Shown here one piece after another: positions 62,501 to 64,000 of a DNA stretch of 64,000 bases. The stretch's first letter is position 1, and every line of letters begins with the position of its first letter. This DNA is from Strigops habroptila (lineage: Eukaryota; Chordata; Aves; Psittaciformes; Psittacidae), in NCBI RefSeq assembly GCF_004027225.2, contig NC_044289.2, positions 12,238,354-12,302,353 of the forward strand. Direction: 5' to 3'. The notes beneath the pieces are model-generated. The model was not told the DNA's origin, searched no databases, and worked only from the letters and a program-made list of their open reading frames with translations. A program made the position numbers and the translations under genes.

Positions 62501-63844
62501 CCTGCCAGCACCTCCCTGCAGGAGCTGCCTGGGATGGGGTGACACTCACCCGAATATGAGCAGGTTCTTCTCCACACGGAAGCACTCAGCCCGCAGGTAC
62601 CGGCGCGTCTTCTCATTGAAGCGCCGCGAGCGTGTGGGTCGCTCATCCGAGTCACTGTCCAGCTCGGAGAACTCCATCAGCTCGTCCTCTTCAAAGGAGT
62701 TGTAGTGTTTGGTTTGCTTCCGCACCCGCGGCCTGTCGATGACCAGGCTCTCCTGTGAGGGCCAGAGAGGAGAACGCTCTCAGGCATGGGTAGAAATACC
62801 TGCCTTCCATCAGGGCACAGCAGGTTGTCTTCTCCACGCTGCCACCCTGCTCTGCTTATGCCTCTAGTTTCCAGCCCTGTGGCTAGCCATCACCCTCCCA
62901 CTAGGGTACCTGCTTCAAATTACTTGTGTGAGGCTTTGCCTGCACACGAGACAATTCCTGGCCAGCCCAAACTTCAGCCTGAACAATGGCAGGGTGAAAA
63001 TCATGCCCTCTGGATTCAAACTGCTGACAACCAGCAGCTGATTCAGCTCTGAATCATAGTCCTGGCCCTCCCAGCACTGCCTGCACAGAACCCTAATTTC
63101 TGTGCTGGGGGAATAGGTGGGCTGGAAGAGGAAAGGCGGCTTCCAAGAAGGTGCAGGAGGGAGCAATATGAAATTAAACAGCATGTACCTGCCTCCTCTC
63201 CTTCCCCCTCCTCTGTACAATAATCCATGTCATTTAAATCTGCCTGGATTTCAAGCACATGGGAAACACACACATTCTCTCCCGTTCTCCTTGCTAGAGT
63301 GGTGAGCAATGCAGAGCTGCAGGCCTCCTCCTTGCTGCTATCCAATACCATCTCTATGGGCACTGCTGCCTTAGCTGGGAGAGCTGGGGCACCCTGCCAA
63401 CCTTCACCACCACAAACACCACCTCCTTAGCCATGGAGACCTGGGGTGGTGGGAGATGGGGCTGCAGTGCAACGAATGTGCCCAGCACTGTGACCTCTAG
63501 GGCTCAAAGGGCTGGAGTATACAAACTCATGCCAGCTCATGAGGCCTCCTCCAGAGCTTCCAGGCCAAATGCTCCCCCGTGCCCCAGGTGCCCGGGCTCG
63601 CGTGGACTTGGGGTTTGGGCTGGGGAATGGTTATGCAGCTTCCCCTGGGCCCAGCGGAAACACACAGCTCCTGTTTCACACCAGGCAGTTTCAGATCAGT
63701 TGTGGGGCACACGGGCCATGAGCTGGATCCTACCTTTTCATTCTTGGCATCTGTATCGAGCTCTGCTATCTTGGCCCACTTTTGCCAGAAGTTGGGGTCG
63801 TCTAAAGAAATGTCCGTTCTGTTTCCTGATGCTACGAAGCTGGC
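43701..63844 (-). CDS. CHD6: CHD6, chromodomain helicase DNA-binding protein 6 (C-terminal 1,740 residues)
   Basis: CHD6 is a subfamily III CHD remodeller (with CHD7-9), a nuclear ATP-dependent nucleosome remodeller. The chromodomains and helicase lie beyond the right edge. Nineteen exons join in frame to the TAG at 43701. In order: the post-helicase region with [13 protein letters not shown]; a SANT-like exon ([13 protein letters not shown]); a [12 protein letters not shown] linker; paired [10 protein letters not shown] and [10 protein letters not shown] segments; a Myb-like [17 protein letters not shown]; a long acidic disordered exon; a BRK-like pair near the C-terminus; a Gly/Pro/Met-rich tail; and a lysine-rich end. 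The last exon agrees with human CHD6 ([33 protein letters not shown]) rather than CHD7, 8 or 9. It is the gene upstream of RBL1, transcribed the same way. Confidence 0.95.
44592..46505 (-). other. CHD6 intron before the last exon
   Basis: 1.9 kb, GC-moderate, with many open frames on both strands that have no protein similarity. No repeat recognised. Confidence 0.75.
46506..46610 (-). CDS. CHD6: CHD6 window exon 18, BRK-like core
   Basis: 105 nt, phase 0 in and out, with TTATAG acceptor and GTAAGT donor. Encodes [20 protein letters not shown] and [15 protein letters not shown]. This closely parallels the CHD7 BRK segment with APPMKDLPRWLEENPEFAV. Being phase 0 on both sides, it could be a cassette. 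Confidence 0.85.
47656..47775 (-). CDS. CHD6: CHD6 window exon 17
   Basis: 120 nt, phase 0-0. Encodes [20 protein letters not shown] and [20 protein letters not shown], the conserved lead into the BRK-like module (compare CHD7 [20 protein letters not shown]). Confidence 0.95.
49465..49656 (-). CDS. CHD6: CHD6 window exon 16
   Basis: 192 nt, phase 0-0. Pro/Gln-rich linker ([11 protein letters not shown]) followed by [20 protein letters not shown], equivalent to the first BRK repeat of CHD7 in shortened form. Confidence 0.94.
50316..50762 (-). CDS. CHD6: CHD6 window exon 15
   Basis: 447 nt, phase 0-0. Encodes [56 protein letters not shown] and a basic [19 protein letters not shown], all close to human CHD6. 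Confidence 0.96.
51422..51628 (-). CDS. CHD6: CHD6 window exon 14
   Basis: 207 nt, phase 0-0. Encodes [20 protein letters not shown] then a Ser-rich segment ending LISQVQK. A second in-frame donor nine bases upstream (CAG|GTACAA) is available; the later GTGAGG donor fits the human end better. Confidence 0.92.
51900..52048 (-). CDS. CHD6: CHD6 window exon 13
   Basis: 149 nt, phase 1 to 0. Encodes [20 protein letters not shown] and [20 protein letters not shown], conserved in CHD6. Confidence 0.95.
52487..54052 (-). CDS. CHD6: CHD6 window exon 12 (large, acidic)
   Basis: 1,566 nt, phase 1-1. The first third is conserved: [60 protein letters not shown]. Next comes a low-complexity region with an acidic run ([13 protein letters not shown]). 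The Glu/Pro/Gly-rich final 170 residues differ strongly from what I recall of mammalian CHD6. Confidence 0.96.
54541..54749 (-). CDS. CHD6: CHD6 window exon 11 (Myb/SLIDE-like)
   Basis: 209 nt, phase 2 to 1. Encodes [40 protein letters not shown] and [16 protein letters not shown], the Myb-like DNA-binding region annotated in human CHD6. Confidence 0.96.
56080..56299 (-). CDS. CHD6: CHD6 window exon 10
   Basis: 220 nt, phase 1 to 2. Encodes [20 protein letters not shown] and [20 protein letters not shown]. Confidence 0.95.
56937..56994 (-). CDS. CHD6: CHD6 window exon 9
   Basis: 58 nt, phase 0 to 1. Encodes [19 protein letters not shown]; low conservation, defined by splice sites and frame. 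Confidence 0.8.
57681..57741 (-). CDS. CHD6: CHD6 window exon 8
   Basis: 61 nt, phase 2 to 0. Encodes [20 protein letters not shown]; a charged linker, defined by splice sites and frame. Confidence 0.8.
57993..58122 (-). CDS. CHD6: CHD6 window exon 7
   Basis: 130 nt, phase 1 to 2. Encodes [20 protein letters not shown] and [20 protein letters not shown], near-identical to human. Confidence 0.96.
58764..58867 (-). CDS. CHD6: CHD6 window exon 6
   Basis: 104 nt, phase 2 to 1. Encodes [20 protein letters not shown] and [15 protein letters not shown], the [10 protein letters not shown] element common to CHD6-9. Confidence 0.96.
59499..59588 (-). CDS. CHD6: CHD6 window exon 5
   Basis: 90 nt, phase 2-2. 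Encodes [20 protein letters not shown] and DKAFEGTPA. Confidence 0.96.
60004..60163 (-). CDS. CHD6: CHD6 window exon 4
   Basis: 160 nt, phase 1 to 2. Encodes [40 protein letters not shown] and LKQHCN. Confidence 0.96.
60212..60284 (+). mobile_element. CR1 LINE 3' tip
   Basis: About 73 bp in plus orientation, antisense to CHD6, about 50 bp upstream of window exon 4. The only repeat I see in the CHD6 part of the window. Confidence 0.85.
62250..62449 (-). CDS. CHD6: CHD6 window exon 3 (SANT-like)
   Basis: 200 nt, phase 2 to 1. Encodes [40 protein letters not shown] and [14 protein letters not shown], part of the SANT-like DNA/histone-tail binding unit after the helicase. Confidence 0.96.
62550..62752 (-). 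CDS. CHD6: CHD6 window exon 2
   Basis: 203 nt, phase 0 to 2. Encodes [20 protein letters not shown], acidic [18 protein letters not shown] and [19 protein letters not shown]. Confidence 0.96.
63734..63844 (-). CDS. CHD6: CHD6 window exon 1 (first exon inside the window)
   Basis: 111 nt, phase 0-0. Encodes [20 protein letters not shown] and [17 protein letters not shown]. Its AG acceptor at 63845-63846 shows that more exons lie to the right. Confidence 0.96.
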
Positions 63845-64000
63845 CTGGGAGTGAAAGAAGACGAGTGAACAGGGTGCAACCCACCACCCAGATGTGCCTT
63901 CCCCATATAGACATCCCCAACACATCTGCAGGGGATGTCAGGGCTTCACAGTGCACAGCTTCCCACGGCACAGCAGCACCCAGCTTTGGGCAGCAGGATG

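Noticed and set aside
21948-63844. Identification as RBL2 next to CHD9 (human 16q12 pair)
   Set aside because: Those genes are also neighbours in mammals, but the pocket protein follows p107 residue by residue, the CHD tail matches CHD6, and SAMHD1 is alongside.

Overview
This window is nuclear DNA from a bird. Short CR1 retrotransposon 3' ends are scattered through it, there are fragments of avian-type endogenous retrovirus LTRs, introns are compact, and promoters sit in CpG islands. All three genes are vertebrate genes in short exons with consensus splice sites. The LTR families look Neoavian rather than galliform, but that is inference. Gene identities rest on protein similarity to the human orthologues as I remember them. 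Exon joins were checked by reading phase across every junction in the window.

Layout, all three genes on the minus strand (transcribed right to left). (1) 1-15,734: SAMHD1, the dNTP triphosphohydrolase. Coding exons 1-11 are present; the rest lies beyond the left edge. Its CpG-island promoter is at about 15.0-16.1 kb. (2) 15,735-about 19,955: intergenic spacer with one plus-strand LTR fragment and one CR1 scrap. (3) About 19,955-39,057: the complete RBL1 (p107) gene, 22 coding exons encoding 1,056 residues, with a 3'UTR of about 2 kb. Its GC-rich promoter has an E2F-type site and a periodic array of GC boxes. (4) 39,058-about 41.2 kb: spacer. (5) About 41.2 kb to the right edge: the 3' part of CHD6, a CHD-family chromatin remodeller. 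It has 19 coding exons for the last 1,740 residues, including SANT/SLIDE-like and BRK-like regions, and a 3'UTR of about 2.5 kb.

The genes do not form an operon. SAMHD1 and RBL1 are both tied to S-phase biology: dNTP pool control and E2F/pocket-protein repression. SAMHD1 and RBL1 are neighbours in mammals too, whereas CHD6 lies megabases away on human chromosome 20q.

The most useful second looks are: a phase-0 105-nt CHD6 exon that supplies the core of a BRK-like domain and that I believe the human protein lacks; a SAMHD1 intron that can only be read in frame with a GC donor; the roughly 19-bp-periodic GC-box array upstream of RBL1; and a C16-GCAG cryptic acceptor beside RBL1 exon 2. I saw no wholly new gene system.
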